From Bacteroidales bacterium (lineage in GTDB: Bacteria; Bacteroidota; Bacteroidia; Bacteroidales; Muribaculaceae), in contig DXXM01000018.1 of the NCBI GenBank assembly GCA_019416285.1, positions 1 to 59,174 of the forward strand: a stretch of 59,174 nucleotides of DNA, written 5' to 3'. Below, piece after piece: positions 26,100-35,862 of this stretch. The position numbers were made by a program, and so were the translations under genes. The notes under the pieces were generated by a model. That model was not told where the DNA came from and made no database searches. It saw nothing but the letters and a program-made list of their open reading frames with translations. The stretch's first letter is position 1. Each line of letters opens with the position of its first letter.

Positions 26100-28658
26100 A
26101 TGAAACTGCCCGTTAGCAAAACTAATGCTCCCGTGTGGCGCGACATCACAGTTAAGTCCGTACTCCCCGAAGCATTGAAACCACTTGAAACTCTGTCCCG
26201 TAACCTCTGGTGGGTCTGGAACAGCGCAGCCAAGAACCTCTTCCGCGACCTCGATCCCGATCTCTGGCGCGCTACCGGCGAAAACCCCGTCATGCTTCTC
26301 CAGCAGCTCTCAGGCGAGCGCCTCGAAGAAGTGATGAACGACCCCGAGCTCATGGAGCGCATCAAAGTGGTCTTTGACATGTTCAACGACTACATGGCAA
26401 AGCCCATGCGCAAGGATATTCCCTCCGTGTCATATTTCTCGATGGAATACGGTCTCTGCAACTGCCTCAAGATTTACTCCGGCGGTCTCGGCGTGCTCGC
26501 CGGCGACTACATCAAGGAGGCTTCCGACAGCTGCGTCGACATGACCGCCATCGGTTTCCTCTACCGCTACGGCTACTTCACCCAGTCACTCAGCGTGGAC
26601 GGCCAGCAGATTGCCAACTACGAGCCCCAGAACTTCAACCAGCTCCCCATCGAGCAGGTGACTGACGGCAACGGCCATCCCCTCATCCTCGAAGTGCCCT
26701 TCCCCGGCCGCATCATCTACAGCCACATCTGGCGTGTCAACGTGGGCCGCATGAAGCTCTATCTTCTCGACACCGACTTCGACATGAACAGCGAGTGGGA
26801 CCGCTCGATTACCCACCAGCTCTATGGAGGCGACTGGGAAAACCGCATCAAGCAGGAGTATCTCCTCGGCATCGGCGGTGTGCTCGCCCTCAAGAAACTC
26901 GGCATCCACCACACCATCTACCATGCCAACGAAGGCCACGCCGCGCTCCTCAACCTCCAGCGTCTCGTGGACTACGTGGAGAAGGGCCTCGACTTCACAA
27001 CCGCCCTTGAGCTCGTGCGCTCGTCGAGCCTCTATACCGTACACACTCCCGTGCCCGCGGGCCACGACTATTTCGACGAAGGCCTCGCACACAAATATCT
27101 CAATGAATTCCCCGGCCGCCTCGGTATCTCATGGCAGGACCTCATGAACATGGGCCGCGAGAACCCCGACAGCCAGGACCGCTTCTCGATGAGCGTATTC
27201 GCACTCAACACCTGCCAGGAAGCCAACGGTGTAAGCTGGCTCCACGGCGAAGTGTCGAAGAAAATGTTCGCAGGCGTATGGAAAGGTTATTCCTGGGAAG
27301 AGAGCCACGTAGGTTACGTGACCAACGGTGTCCACATGCCCACATGGGCCGCAAGCGAGTGGAAGGCTTTCTATTCCGAAAAACTCGGCGACCAGGTATT
27401 CAGCCACCAGAGCAATCCCAAGGCATGGGAAGGCATCTTCAAGGTGAAAGACGAGGAAATCTGGAACATGCGCACCCTCATGAAGAACAAGTTCATCAAC
27501 TTCGTGAAGCGCGATTTCAAGGCAAAATGGCTCGCAAACCAGGGTGATCCCTCCGCAGTCATCAAGATTCTCGAGCGCATCAACCCCAACGCCCTCATCA
27601 TCGGTTTCGCCCGCCGCTTCGCCACTTACAAGCGCGCACACCTCCTCTTCACCGACCTCGACCGTCTCGCACGCATCGTCAACAACGAGCAGTTCCCCGT
27701 GCAGTTCATCTTCTCGGGCAAAGCTCACCCCGCCGACGGCGCAGGCCAGGGCCTCATCAAGCGCATCACCGAAATCTCACGCATGCCGCAGTTCCAGGGC
27801 AAGATTATCTTCCTCGAGGACTACAACATGATTGTGGCCAAACGTCTCGTGACCGGTGTCGACATCTGGCTCAACACCCCCACACGTCCTCTCGAGGCTT
27901 CCGGCACATCGGGCGAGAAGGCCGAGATGAACGGCGTGCTCAACTTCTCAGTGCTCGACGGATGGTGGTATGAAGGCTACCGTCTCGACGAGAAGGCAGG
28001 CTGGGCTCTCACCGACAAGCGCACATTCACCGACCAGAGCCAGCAGGACAAACTCGACGCAGCCACTATCTACTCAATGCTCGAAAACGAGATTATCCCC
28101 CTCTACTTTGCAAAGAACTCGAAGGGCTACTCTCCCGAGTGGATTCAGTATATCAAGCGTTCAATCGGCCACATCGCTCCCCAGTACACCATGCAGCGCA
28201 TGATCGAGGACTATATCGAGCGCTTCTACGAGCCCGAGGCAAAACGCTTCGACAAGCTTTCGGCCAACGATGCGAAACTCGCTAAGGAAATCGCAGCATG
28301 GAAAGAGAAAGTGGCAGCCGCATGGGACGGCATCAAGGTTCTCGAAGTATCCACCGACCGCGACCTCTCTCAGAACACTCTGAGCGGCGAGCAGTTTGTG
28401 ACTACAATCAAAATCGATGCCAACGGCCTCGCCGACGACCTCGGTCTCGAACTCGTCATTGACAAGGTTCACGACAATCAGGAGACACGCATCGGCTCAG
28501 TTCCCTTCAAGGTTGTGGCAAAGGACGGCAACATTGTGACCTTCCAGCTTTCCGACAAGCTCCGTGACCCGGGTGTGTTCCGCTACAGCTACCGTCTCTA
28601 CCCGAGCAACCCGCTCCTCCCCCACCGTCAGGACTTCGCTTTCGTACGCTGGATCTAA
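26100..28658 (+). CDS. glgP: Alpha-glucan (glycogen) phosphorylase, GT35
   Basis: The 852-residue enzyme releases glucose 1-phosphate from alpha-1,4-glucans. It belongs to the shorter alpha-glucan phosphorylase group, with YFSMEYGL near the start, YHANEGHAAL and the PLP site region EASGTSGEKAEMNGVLNFSVLDGWW. The active lysine should be the K in GEKAEMNG. The N-terminal DUF3417-like stretch (about 15-110) and a C-terminal extension after about residue 710 fit this group. It pairs with glycogen synthase and ends at a strong terminator. Confidence 0.94.
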   Translation: MKLPVSKTNAPVWRDITVKSVLPEALKPLETLSRNLWWVWNSAAKNLFRDLDPDLWRATGENPVMLLQQLSGERLEEVMNDPELMERIKVVFDMFNDYMAKPMRKDIPSVSYFSMEYGLCNCLKIYSGGLGVLAGDYIKEASDSCVDMTAIGFLYRYGYFTQSLSVDGQQIANYEPQNFNQLPIEQVTDGNGHPLILEVPFPGRIIYSHIWRVNVGRMKLYLLDTDFDMNSEWDRSITHQLYGGDWENRIKQEYLLGIGGVLALKKLGIHHTIYHANEGHAALLNLQRLVDYVEKGLDFTTALELVRSSSLYTVHTPVPAGHDYFDEGLAHKYLNEFPGRLGISWQDLMNMGRENPDSQDRFSMSVFALNTCQEANGVSWLHGEVSKKMFAGVWKGYSWEESHVGYVTNGVHMPTWAASEWKAFYSEKLGDQVFSHQSNPKAWEGIFKVKDEEIWNMRTLMKNKFINFVKRDFKAKWLANQGDPSAVIKILERINPNALIIGFARRFATYKRAHLLFTDLDRLARIVNNEQFPVQFIFSGKAHPADGAGQGLIKRITEISRMPQFQGKIIFLEDYNMIVAKRLVTGVDIWLNTPTRPLEASGTSGEKAEMNGVLNFSVLDGWWYEGYRLDEKAGWALTDKRTFTDQSQQDKLDAATIYSMLENEIIPLYFAKNSKGYSPEWIQYIKRSIGHIAPQYTMQRMIEDYIERFYEPEAKRFDKLSANDAKLAKEIAAWKEKVAAAWDGIKVLEVSTDRDLSQNTLSGEQFVTTIKIDANGLADDLGLELVIDKVHDNQETRIGSVPFKVVAKDGNIVTFQLSDKLRDPGVFRYSYRLYPSNPLLPHRQDFAFVRWI

Positions 28659-28702
28659 AAATCCCGCGCCGGAAGGCCGACGACATATATCACACACTAC
28701 CG

Positions 28703-28748
28703 GTCTCCGGAAATCTGCATTTACCGCAGGTTTCCGGAGACTTTTTTT
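28703..28748 (+). terminator. Terminator after the glycogen genes
   Basis: GTCTCCGGAAA (28703-28713) pairs with TTTCCGGAGAC (28731-28741), the inner CTGC/GCAG extends the stem, and TTTTTTT follows. Confidence 0.9.
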
Positions 28749-28784
28749 ATCGGATACAGCCGATTTTTTGTCCGTTTGCCTGAA

Positions 28785-28804
28785 TATATGTTACACAACA
28801 TATA
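28785..28804. promoter_or_regulatory. Operator-like palindrome upstream of the phosphatase gene
   Basis: TATATGTT-ACAC-AACATATA is a perfect 8-4-8 dyad 140 nt before the phosphatase start. A very similar dyad, ACATGTT-AAAC-AACATGT, occurs at 58363-58380. The common word is ATGTTAmACAACAT. Confidence 0.45.
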
Positions 28805-28943
28805 ATATTTCAAAACCCTTTTTAACATAATCGGTTCTTTAAGTATAACGGTCGCCACTCCGCATCTACAATCCGACGCAGAGCCCTACGGCTGGAAAAA
28901 CACATCCATTCATAACAAATCTTACACCTAAAAAAATTCACAC

Positions 28944-29774
28944 ATGGAGACTCTACACGTTTCAACCCTCCGCAGCGCCGTATGTGCTCTTTTTGTAGCC
29001 GTGGCATCCTCTCTCACCTTCGCCCAGCAGGAAGCTCCCGCGAAAAAAATCAAGGATCACCGCACAAACCCTGAAGTATTCTTCCTTCAGGAAGGCGACG
29101 TCCCCAACAGCTATCTACTTCTTCCTCCTCCCCCCGATGGAGCATCGATAACATTCCTCAACGACCAGGCCCGCTACAACTGGGGCAAGACCATGCGCAA
29201 CACTCCGCGCGGCGACCAGGCCGTGACTGATGCCCGCGTCGAAGGCAATGGTGTTCCTGAAGCTTTCTCCGAGGCCTTCGGCATTGAAATCGGTCAGGAA
29301 AGCACACCTGAAATCCTCAAACTCATCGTCGGGATGCGCGAGGACGCAGGCGACCTCGGCACACGCGAAGCCAAGAACTACTACAACCGTCAGCGTCCCT
29401 TCTCCTTCTATGAGGAGGACACCTGCAATCCCGAGCAGCAGGAGGAACTCTCGACCAACGGTTCTTATCCCTCGGGCCACACCTCAATCGGATGGGCCAC
29501 AGCTCTCGTGCTCGCCGAAATCAATCCCGAGCGCCAGAACGAAATCCTCAAGCGCGGCTATGAAATGGGCGAAAGCCGAGTAATCTGCGGCTATCACTTC
29601 CAGAGCGATGTCGACGCCGGACGCATCACAGGCGCCGTGACTGTGGCACGCCTCCATGCCGACCCGCAGTTCCAGGCTCAACTCGACAAGGCCAAGAAGG
29701 AATTCAAACAGCTCAAGAAGCAGGGCAAAGTGGCCAAGGGCACACCCGTCCCCACTCCCACCACTACCGACTGA
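28944..29774 (+). CDS. Class A acid phosphatase (PAP2 family), secreted
   Basis: The 276-residue protein has a signal peptide (about 1-27) and the three phosphatase motifs of the PAP2/PhoN group: KNYYNRQRP (K144...R151-P152), PSGH (176-179), and SRVICGYHFQSD (S211-R212, H218, D222). It should release phosphate from organic esters in the periplasm. It is followed 107 nt later by a porin gene of the phosphate-selective type, which suggests a phosphate-gaining pair. Confidence 0.93.
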   Translation: METLHVSTLRSAVCALFVAVASSLTFAQQEAPAKKIKDHRTNPEVFFLQEGDVPNSYLLLPPPPDGASITFLNDQARYNWGKTMRNTPRGDQAVTDARVEGNGVPEAFSEAFGIEIGQESTPEILKLIVGMREDAGDLGTREAKNYYNRQRPFSFYEEDTCNPEQQEELSTNGSYPSGHTSIGWATALVLAEINPERQNEILKRGYEMGESRVICGYHFQSDVDAGRITGAVTVARLHADPQFQAQLDKAKKEFKQLKKQGKVAKGTPVPTPTTTD

Positions 29775-29881
29775 CCTCTGCCACAGCGGGCGTCTCGCTC
29801 ATCATCCCTATGACTGACGTCCGCACCCGTCTCTCTCCTCTCCTTAATCTTTCTATCTCTACTTACACAATTTTCACCGCT

Positions 29882-31054
29882 ATGAAAGCTATATTAACTG
29901 CATTTGCGGCTGTGGCTCTGTGCGCCATCCCCGCCATGGCAGACGACGATAACGCGCCTAAATTCACCGTAAAACCGACAGGACGCATCCTAATGGACGG
30001 TGCTGCCTATCTCGGAGGCAACGGCGACATAACCGAAGAAAACGAGGATACGAAATTTGTAAGCGGCGTGGCCATTCCTGACCTCCGCCTCGGTGTCAAG
30101 GCCGGCTACGGCCAGTGGAAGGCCAAGGTAGACGTAGGCTTCGGCTACGGCAAAGTCGGGCTCAAGGACACTTATCTCGAATATGACTTCAATCCGTCCA
30201 ACCTTATCCGCGTAGGTTATTTCGTGCCGCAGTGGGGCCTCAACTCCGAAACAAGCTCCTCTATGAAACAGACCTACGAGGAACCGACTTCCAACGAGTT
30301 CTTCTATGCCAACCCGCGTCTGCTGGCCGCAATGTGGGTCTATGACAAGGACCAGTATTTCGCCGGCACTACCGTATTCGCGGAGGCCAACGCCATGAAG
30401 GAAAACGCTACCGAGATGGGCAAACAGGCCTGGGGCGCGCAGACCCGACTCGTATGGCGTCCGCGCCACAGCGACGGCGACGTAATCCAGATAGGCGCTT
30501 CGTTCAACTACTCCTCACCGACTGCGGACGACCACTCGGCTTTCGACTACACCGCCAATTTCCCGAGCCGCGTGTCGAAAGTGCCCCTTCTCTCGTCCAA
30601 TATCACCCACGCCCGCGGCCTCTTCAAGATGACGCCTGAACTCCTGCTCATCAAGAGCAATTTCGCTTTCGAGGCACAGTATTACTACATGAACGTAGCC
30701 CGAAAGGATGACTACAAGAATTATATCGCCCATGGTGCCTACGGTATGCTCCGCACACTCCTCATCGGCTCGCAATACACCTACTCACACGCTGACGCAG
30801 GTGTGGCCACTCCAGCCAAGGGGTCGCTCGAGTTCGTCCTCGGCTACAACTACACCGACGCCTCCGACTCGAAAGCCGGCATCAAGGGAGGTATCATGCA
30901 CGACATCAACTGCACCTTCAACTACTACATCAACTCCTGGATGCTCGCCCGTCTGCGCTACTCCTACACCACGGTCCATGACCGTGTGGTCGAGAATCTC
31001 CTCCCCAAGCGCCATGTCAACACCCTCGAGGCACGCCTGCAGATAATCTTCTGA
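29882..31054 (+). CDS. Phosphate-selective-type porin (OprO/OprP family)
   Basis: The 390-residue protein has a signal peptide (MKAILTAFAAVALCAIPAMA) and a predicted 16-strand barrel of the OprO/OprP family: GRILMDGAAYLGG at the start, GYFVPQWGLNSETSSS for the inward loop, ending in LEARLQIIF with terminal Phe. The start at 29882 is chosen for its signal peptide; the frame is open from 29810. Selectivity for phosphate is suggested only by the family and the phosphatase beside it. Confidence 0.85.
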   Translation: MKAILTAFAAVALCAIPAMADDDNAPKFTVKPTGRILMDGAAYLGGNGDITEENEDTKFVSGVAIPDLRLGVKAGYGQWKAKVDVGFGYGKVGLKDTYLEYDFNPSNLIRVGYFVPQWGLNSETSSSMKQTYEEPTSNEFFYANPRLLAAMWVYDKDQYFAGTTVFAEANAMKENATEMGKQAWGAQTRLVWRPRHSDGDVIQIGASFNYSSPTADDHSAFDYTANFPSRVSKVPLLSSNITHARGLFKMTPELLLIKSNFAFEAQYYYMNVARKDDYKNYIAHGAYGMLRTLLIGSQYTYSHADAGVATPAKGSLEFVLGYNYTDASDSKAGIKGGIMHDINCTFNYYINSWMLARLRYSYTTVHDRVVENLLPKRHVNTLEARLQIIF

Positions 31055-31074
31055 TATTACTGCCATAAACATCA

Positions 31075-31109
31075 ATCCCCCGGCTCCGAAAGCAGCGGAA
31101 CCGGGGGAT
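31075..31109. terminator. Bidirectional hairpin between convergent porin and UPF0597 genes
   Basis: ATCCCCCGGcTCCG pairs with CGGAaCCGGGGGAT around AAAGCAG. A short palindrome CTATAATTATAG follows at 31112-31123. No long T tract is seen on either side. Confidence 0.65.
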
Positions 31110-31145
31110 GTCTATAATTATAGGTACTACAGATTTTTTATCCTC

Positions 31146-32429
31146 TTATTTGGAAGTCATGATGCGGAGTACGAGGCGGTCGGTCTCGTTCATTGCCTCG
31201 CGGCCGATTGAGGTGAGGTTGTGGATAGTGGCGTCGACATCGTCGTTGATAATGCCCTCCGTAGAGGTAACACATTTGCCGTTCATTGCAAGCATAGCCG
31301 ACATCATGGCTGTGGATACGCCGGACGAAATCTTGAGCGCGCACGATGGCTTTGCTCCGTCGCAAATCATGCCTGTAAGATTGGCCACCATATTCTTGAC
31401 AGCAGCGCAGACCTCGTCAAACCCGCCACCCATCAGATAGACGATGGCAGCCGACGCTCCCGTGGAGGCCACAACGCAGCCGCAGAGAGCCGAGAGACGT
31501 CCGAGACTCTGCTTGATGTAGATACTAGTGAGGTGGCTGAGGATGAGGGCGCGGACGGTCTGCTCCTCGGAGGCCTCCATATCGGCGGCGAAGCTCACCA
31601 CAGGCATAGTGGCGGTGATGCCCTGGTTGCCGCTTCCGGAATTGGACATGACTGCCACGGGAGCTCCGCCCATGCGGGCGTCGCAGGCGGCGGAGGTGTA
31701 GGAAATCATGTGTTCAACCGGAGTATCGCCGTAATACTTCATACCGTAACGGCGTATAGTGGCGCCGAGCGAGTGGCCGTAGTCACCGGCAAGAGCGGTC
31801 TCGGCCGCCGCCATATTGAGACGTTTGGCCTCCATGATAAACGAAATCTCCTCGAGCGGAGTTATAGTGGCGAATTCATAGACCGTGGCGAGGTCAAGGG
31901 CTATATCGTCGTGGAAGTCGGCAGCATCTCCGGCGGACTTTTCCTCAAGGATTGTCTCACCGTTTTTCCGCAAAAGGATGAAATGGGTATGCTCACAGGA
32001 AATCACGGCACGGGCACTGTTTCCGGCCTCGTCGCTGACATTCACGTCGACATAGAGCTTGGACGGGGCGTTTTCTTCATGACGAATGGAGATACGGCCT
32101 TCGGAAATGTAGGCGTTGCCACGCTCCACAGCCTCGGGGGTGACATCACGAAGCACTTCAAGACCATATTCCGACTTCCCGACGAGTGCTCCGAGCGCCA
32201 TAGCGATAGGCAGACCTATCATCCCTGTCCCGGGGATGCCGACTCCCATGGCATTTTTCAACATATTGCCGCTCAGGGCCACGTCGATTCGCGCAGGCAG
32301 ACAGCCAAGGAGCTCGGTGGCCTTCGCTACACAGAGAGCCACGGCGACAGGCTCCGTACAACCGATTGCAGGAATGACCTCGCGCTTGATGAGTGCGATT
32401 ATCTTCTCTCTCTTTGATTCACTTACCAT
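31146..32429 (-). CDS. UPF0597 / CyuA-type L-cysteine desulfidase-like protein
   Basis: The 427-residue protein belongs to the serine-dehydratase-alpha-like UPF0597 family (YhaM/CyuA), members of which degrade L-cysteine to pyruvate, ammonia and sulfide with an iron-sulfur cluster. Visible blocks are AIGCTEPVAVAL, SGNMLKNAMGVGIPGTG, SNSGSGNQGITATMPVV and GMICDGAKPSCALK, which supply conserved cysteines. I chose the ATG at 32429, which gives the usual short N-terminus; the frame is open to an ATG at 32510, which would add 27 unusual residues. Confidence 0.85.
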   Translation of the reverse strand: MVSESKREKIIALIKREVIPAIGCTEPVAVALCVAKATELLGCLPARIDVALSGNMLKNAMGVGIPGTGMIGLPIAMALGALVGKSEYGLEVLRDVTPEAVERGNAYISEGRISIRHEENAPSKLYVDVNVSDEAGNSARAVISCEHTHFILLRKNGETILEEKSAGDAADFHDDIALDLATVYEFATITPLEEISFIMEAKRLNMAAAETALAGDYGHSLGATIRRYGMKYYGDTPVEHMISYTSAACDARMGGAPVAVMSNSGSGNQGITATMPVVSFAADMEASEEQTVRALILSHLTSIYIKQSLGRLSALCGCVVASTGASAAIVYLMGGGFDEVCAAVKNMVANLTGMICDGAKPSCALKISSGVSTAMMSAMLAMNGKCVTSTEGIINDDVDATIHNLTSIGREAMNETDRLVLRIMTSK

Positions 32430-32574
32430 ATTACTTCTGTGAATTTTAAGGAATTTGCTGTTACCCTTTTTCATGGGAAATCCATGTTCCTCCGTGACCG
32501 GTGAAGCCATGTTCCACTATAAAGGGGCTGATATTCCCGATTTGTATGGGGATAGATATTTAAGGTTACGTCGG

Positions 32575-32582
32575 CAAAGTTA
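32575..32582 (-). promoter_or_regulatory. -7 box (TAACTTTG) for the UPF0597 gene
   Basis: TAACTTTG on the minus strand places transcription start near 32568. Both candidate starts (32510 and 32429) lie downstream. Apart from this box and the terminator at 32696-32730, nothing is seen in the gap 32430-32760. Confidence 0.5.
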
Positions 32583-32695
32583 CACCATTTACGCCTCCCG
32601 CGCAAACAATTGCCCCTAATTTACTCCCCCGCCGTTTACTATAACATCAAAAATATACGCTGTTGAAATAAAAACTATGTGTGCGGGAATAAATA

Positions 32696-32730
32696 AAGTC
32701 CGGAAGCCTGCATCTCAGACCTCCGGACTT
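32696..32730 (-). terminator. Terminator of the yceD-rpmF-fabH-era operon
   Basis: On the minus strand AAGTCCGG pairs with CCGGACTT, with further pairing of AGGTCTG/CAGGCTT-like bases inside, followed by TATTTATT. It lies 31 nt after the era stop. Confidence 0.8.
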
Positions 32731-32760
32731 CATGTACGGTAAATGGCTTACGGCCTCGAA

Positions 32761-33645
32761 TCACTCCATGTATCCGAATGAGCGGAGTTTGTTTTCGCGG
32801 TTGCGCCAGTTGGGTTCGACCTTTACGAAGAGCTCGAGGAACACGCTCTTGTCAAAGAACTTCTCGATGTCTTTGCGCGCTTCCATGCCGACCTTCTTGA
32901 TTTTGCTTCCCTGATGACCGATGATGATGCCCTTCTGCGACTCGCGCTCGACATAGATAACGGCCATGATGTGGATTGACTTCTCCTTTTCCTCGAATTT
33001 CTCCACGATTACCTCGACCGAATAGGGAATCTCCTTGTCGTAGAGGGTAAGAATCTTCTCGCGGATGATTTCGGTGACGAAGAAACGGGCCGGCTTGTCG
33101 GTCAGAGCATCCTTGCCGAAATAGGGAGCGGAGACTGGGAGCAGCTCAACGATACGCTTGAGCAGATTGTCGATATTGAATCCCTCCTGAGCCGAAATCG
33201 GGAAAATCTCGGCGTTGGGGAGTATGCCGTGCCAGCGGTCGATGAGCGCCTCAAGGTCTGCCTGATTCTTCACGAGGTCTATCTTGTTGATGACGAGCAA
33301 CACAGGGATTTTCTCCTTGGCGACCTTTGCGAGAAAGTCGGAGTTTTTCGACGGGTCTTCGACCACATCGGTGACGTAGAGAAGCACATCGGCGTCCACG
33401 AGCGCGCCCTCGCTGAAATTGAGCATGCTCTCCTGGAGCTTATATTTGGGCTGGAGCACACCGGGAGTGTCGGAGAACACAATCTGATAGTCCGGAGTGT
33501 TGACTATACCCATGATGCGGTGGCGTGTGGTCTGCGCCTTGGAGGTGATGATGCTGATGCGCTCGCCGACAAGGTGGTTCATCAGGGTGGATTTACCTAC
33601 ATTCGGGTTGCCCACTATATTGACAAAGCCTGCTTTATGTTCCAT
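32761..33645 (-). CDS. era: GTPase Era
   Basis: The 294-residue GTPase binds 16S rRNA and helps mature the 30S subunit. It has G1 GNPNVGKS (12-19), G3 DTPGV, G4 NKID and a C-terminal KH domain with GIIIGHQGSKIKKVG. The start at 33645 (MEHKAGFVNIVG) gives the normal N-terminus; the upstream open frame encodes an unlikely hydrophobic leader. It is the last gene of the leftward yceD-rpmF-fabH-era operon. Confidence 0.96.
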   Translation of the reverse strand: MEHKAGFVNIVGNPNVGKSTLMNHLVGERISIITSKAQTTRHRIMGIVNTPDYQIVFSDTPGVLQPKYKLQESMLNFSEGALVDADVLLYVTDVVEDPSKNSDFLAKVAKEKIPVLLVINKIDLVKNQADLEALIDRWHGILPNAEIFPISAQEGFNIDNLLKRIVELLPVSAPYFGKDALTDKPARFFVTEIIREKILTLYDKEIPYSVEVIVEKFEEKEKSIHIMAVIYVERESQKGIIIGHQGSKIKKVGMEARKDIEKFFDKSVFLELFVKVEPNWRNRENKLRSFGYME

Positions 33646-33755
33646 ATCGATGATTTTCAGATTGATGATTATAGATAAAAATATGACTATAAATATAAAC
33701 AAAAATAGCACCTGAAAAGATGCTATTTCCGTTTAAAATTTCATAGCCGCAAGGC

Positions 33756-34739
33756 TTAGAGGTCCCAGATGATATACATCGCGCCCCAGGTGAAGCCTGC
33801 ACCGAAGGCGGTGAGGATGAGGCGGTCGCCCTTCTTCAGACGGTCCTGATACTCGTCAAGACACAGGGGGATTGAAGCGGCCGATGTGTTGCCGTATTTC
33901 TCGATGTTGACGAGCACCTTGTCGTTGTCAATGCCCAGGCGTGAGCCGACAGCTTCGATGATACGGAGGTTGGCCTGATGCGAGACGAACCAGTCGAAGT
34001 TGTCGACTGTGAGGTCGTTGCGCTTCATCACTTCGAGCGATGATTCAAGCATGTCGGTCACAGCGTTCTTGTAGACGTTGCGTCCGTCCTGAATCACGAA
34101 GTGCTGCTGGGCGTCGACAGTCTCGTGTGATGCGGGAAGCACAGAGCCGCCGGCGGGCATCCAGAGATGCTCGAGGCCGGTGCCGTCGACGTGGAACACG
34201 CCGTCAATCACACCAACATTCTCCTCAGTGGGTTCGAGGAGCATGGCGCCTGCACCGTCGCCGAACAAGGGGCAGGTGGCGCGGTCCTGATAGTTGGTCA
34301 TCGACGACATCTTTTCAGCCGCCACTACGACAACTTTCTTGCGGAGACCGGAGCGGATATATGCCGAACCGTCCTCAAGAGCCACGAGAAAACCTGCACA
34401 GGCGGCCTGTATGTCGTAGGCGTATGCGTTTTTCAGACCAAGCTGATGGGCAATCACCGAACCGGTCGAGGGGAAACGGTAGTCAGGGTTAGAGGTAGCG
34501 CAGATGAGAAGGTCAACTTCCTCAGGTTTGGTGTTTGTGCGCTCGAGAAGTTTCTCTACGGCCTTGATGCCGAGATATGAAGAGCCTTTGCCGGGCTCAC
34601 GGAGGATTCGGCGCTCCTTGATGCCGACGCGGGTGGTGATCCACTCGTCGTTGGTGTCGACCATCTTCGACAGCATCTCGTTGTCGAGAATATCGTCAGG
34701 GGCATAGGATGCGAGTCCTGAAATTCGTGCGTGAAGCAT
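33756..34739 (-). CDS. fabH: Beta-ketoacyl-ACP synthase III
   Basis: The 327-residue enzyme starts fatty-acid chains by condensing an acyl-CoA with malonyl-ACP. The active cysteine is C114 in DIQAACAGF; the catalytic His and Asn lie in WFVSHQANLRI and in the later EKYGNTSAASIP block. The ATG at 34739 is preferred over a TTG at 34745. It lies in the operon with rpmF and era. The plsX gene, which separates rpmF and fabH in many bacteria, is absent from the 217-nt gap, which otherwise shows nothing. Confidence 0.95.
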   Translation of the reverse strand: MLHARISGLASYAPDDILDNEMLSKMVDTNDEWITTRVGIKERRILREPGKGSSYLGIKAVEKLLERTNTKPEEVDLLICATSNPDYRFPSTGSVIAHQLGLKNAYAYDIQAACAGFLVALEDGSAYIRSGLRKKVVVVAAEKMSSMTNYQDRATCPLFGDGAGAMLLEPTEENVGVIDGVFHVDGTGLEHLWMPAGGSVLPASHETVDAQQHFVIQDGRNVYKNAVTDMLESSLEVMKRNDLTVDNFDWFVSHQANLRIIEAVGSRLGIDNDKVLVNIEKYGNTSAASIPLCLDEYQDRLKKGDRLILTAFGAGFTWGAMYIIWDL

Positions 34740-34956
34740 AAACAAATTCTTTTAATGAACCGGAGATTTCATTGTCCACTGATTAAAAGCCACGCGCGGA
34801 TCTGACCGACCGCAGTGGATGAATCCTCCGTCTGATATATGAAGGAGTTTGAAGGAGAGAGTGTGGCGGAAGGGCCGGAGCCCTGTGTCAACTTCCAATC
34901 TCCCGATTCATCCCGCAAGTCTGCCGGAGCCGCGCGAGATCTTCAGTCCGCTTGAT

Positions 34957-35142
34957 TTAGACTGCTGCTGTCTTTTCGATAGCGATACGGCCACGGTAGT
35001 AGCCACATTCACCGCAGACAGTGTGATAAAGATGCCATGAGCCACAGTTGGGGCAGAGGGCGAGGGTGGGGACTACAGCCTTGTCATGAGTACGACGTTT
35101 AGCTGTGCGGGTCTTTGATTGCTTTCGTTTAGGATGTGCCAT
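34957..35142 (-). CDS. rpmF: 50S ribosomal protein L32
   Basis: The 61-residue protein opens MAHPKRKQSKTRTAKRRTH and has the zinc-ribbon cysteine pairs CPNC and CGEC of the cysteine-containing L32 form. It follows the DUF177 gene by 75 nt, the arrangement found in most bacteria. Confidence 0.97.
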   Translation of the reverse strand: MAHPKRKQSKTRTAKRRTHDKAVVPTLALCPNCGSWHLYHTVCGECGYYRGRIAIEKTAAV

Positions 35143-35217
35143 GATTTATTATTATTTTTCGTTTTGCTTGATGAAATGTGAAAACAGATATTATTTTGTA
35201 TTCGCTATTCGCTTTTT

Positions 35218-35829
35218 TTATTCCTCGGCCGGAGCGTCGGTTGAGAGTTTTTTCAGAGCGTCCCAGCGCGAGTCGGTCTGGCGAGGAGCCTCGTCGTCGG
35301 GCGAATCGGGGGCGCTGTCCATCGTGTCCATCTCGTCAATGAGCTGGTCGGTGAGCTCGGCATCCTCGTCATCTATTTTGGTGGCGCGGTGCTTGCGAAG
35401 CAGGGCGCTCATCGCGCGGTTGCACTTGCCCAGGGGATGCACATGCTTGACCGGAATCGCAAGCGAGGCGGTGTCGAATATCATATACGACACATTGAGC
35501 CAATTGTCACTTTCGGGGATGATGAGGAGTTCGTCGGTCTCCGAATAGTCGTCGCCATACTTGACGGCAATGTCATACGTCGCGTCTATCGGCTGGATGA
35601 GGTCGTCGAGGCAACGGTCACAGATAAGTGTGACAGTGCCGGTGACGTGGAAAGCAAGATCGTAGATATCATGCTTGTGTGTCACCGTCAGCCTGACCGT
35701 AAGGTCTGCGTCATGTATGTCGGCGCTCTCCATGTTTACGAAAAACTGCTTCCCGAGATGGTATTCAAACTCCTGAACCCCCTCGGGGATGTTTTTCAAT
35801 GGAAGGCGGAATTCTGAAAATTTTCCCAC
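35218..35829 (-). CDS. yceD: DUF177 / YceD family protein
   Basis: The 203-residue protein belongs to the YceD/DUF177 family, which is linked to 23S rRNA accumulation and regularly precedes rpmF. It has the conserved pair LICDRCLDDL and a later CNRAMSAL, with an acidic C-terminal tail. The start is taken as the GTG at 35827-35829 because a TACCTTTG box at 35855-35862 puts the transcript start near 35848. The longer open frame to 35931 lies outside that transcript. Confidence 0.85.
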   Translation of the reverse strand: MGKFSEFRLPLKNIPEGVQEFEYHLGKQFFVNMESADIHDADLTVRLTVTHKHDIYDLAFHVTGTVTLICDRCLDDLIQPIDATYDIAVKYGDDYSETDELLIIPESDNWLNVSYMIFDTASLAIPVKHVHPLGKCNRAMSALLRKHRATKIDDEDAELTDQLIDEMDTMDSAPDSPDDEAPRQTDSRWDALKKLSTDAPAEE

Positions 35830-35854
35830 GACAATATTGGTTGAAAAAACTGCG

Positions 35855-35862
35855 CAAAGGTA
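35855..35862 (-). promoter_or_regulatory. -7 box (TACCTTTG) of the yceD-rpmF-fabH-era operon
   Basis: TACCTTTG on the minus strand gives a leader of about 20 nt to a GTG start and thus decides the start of yceD. Confidence 0.6.
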
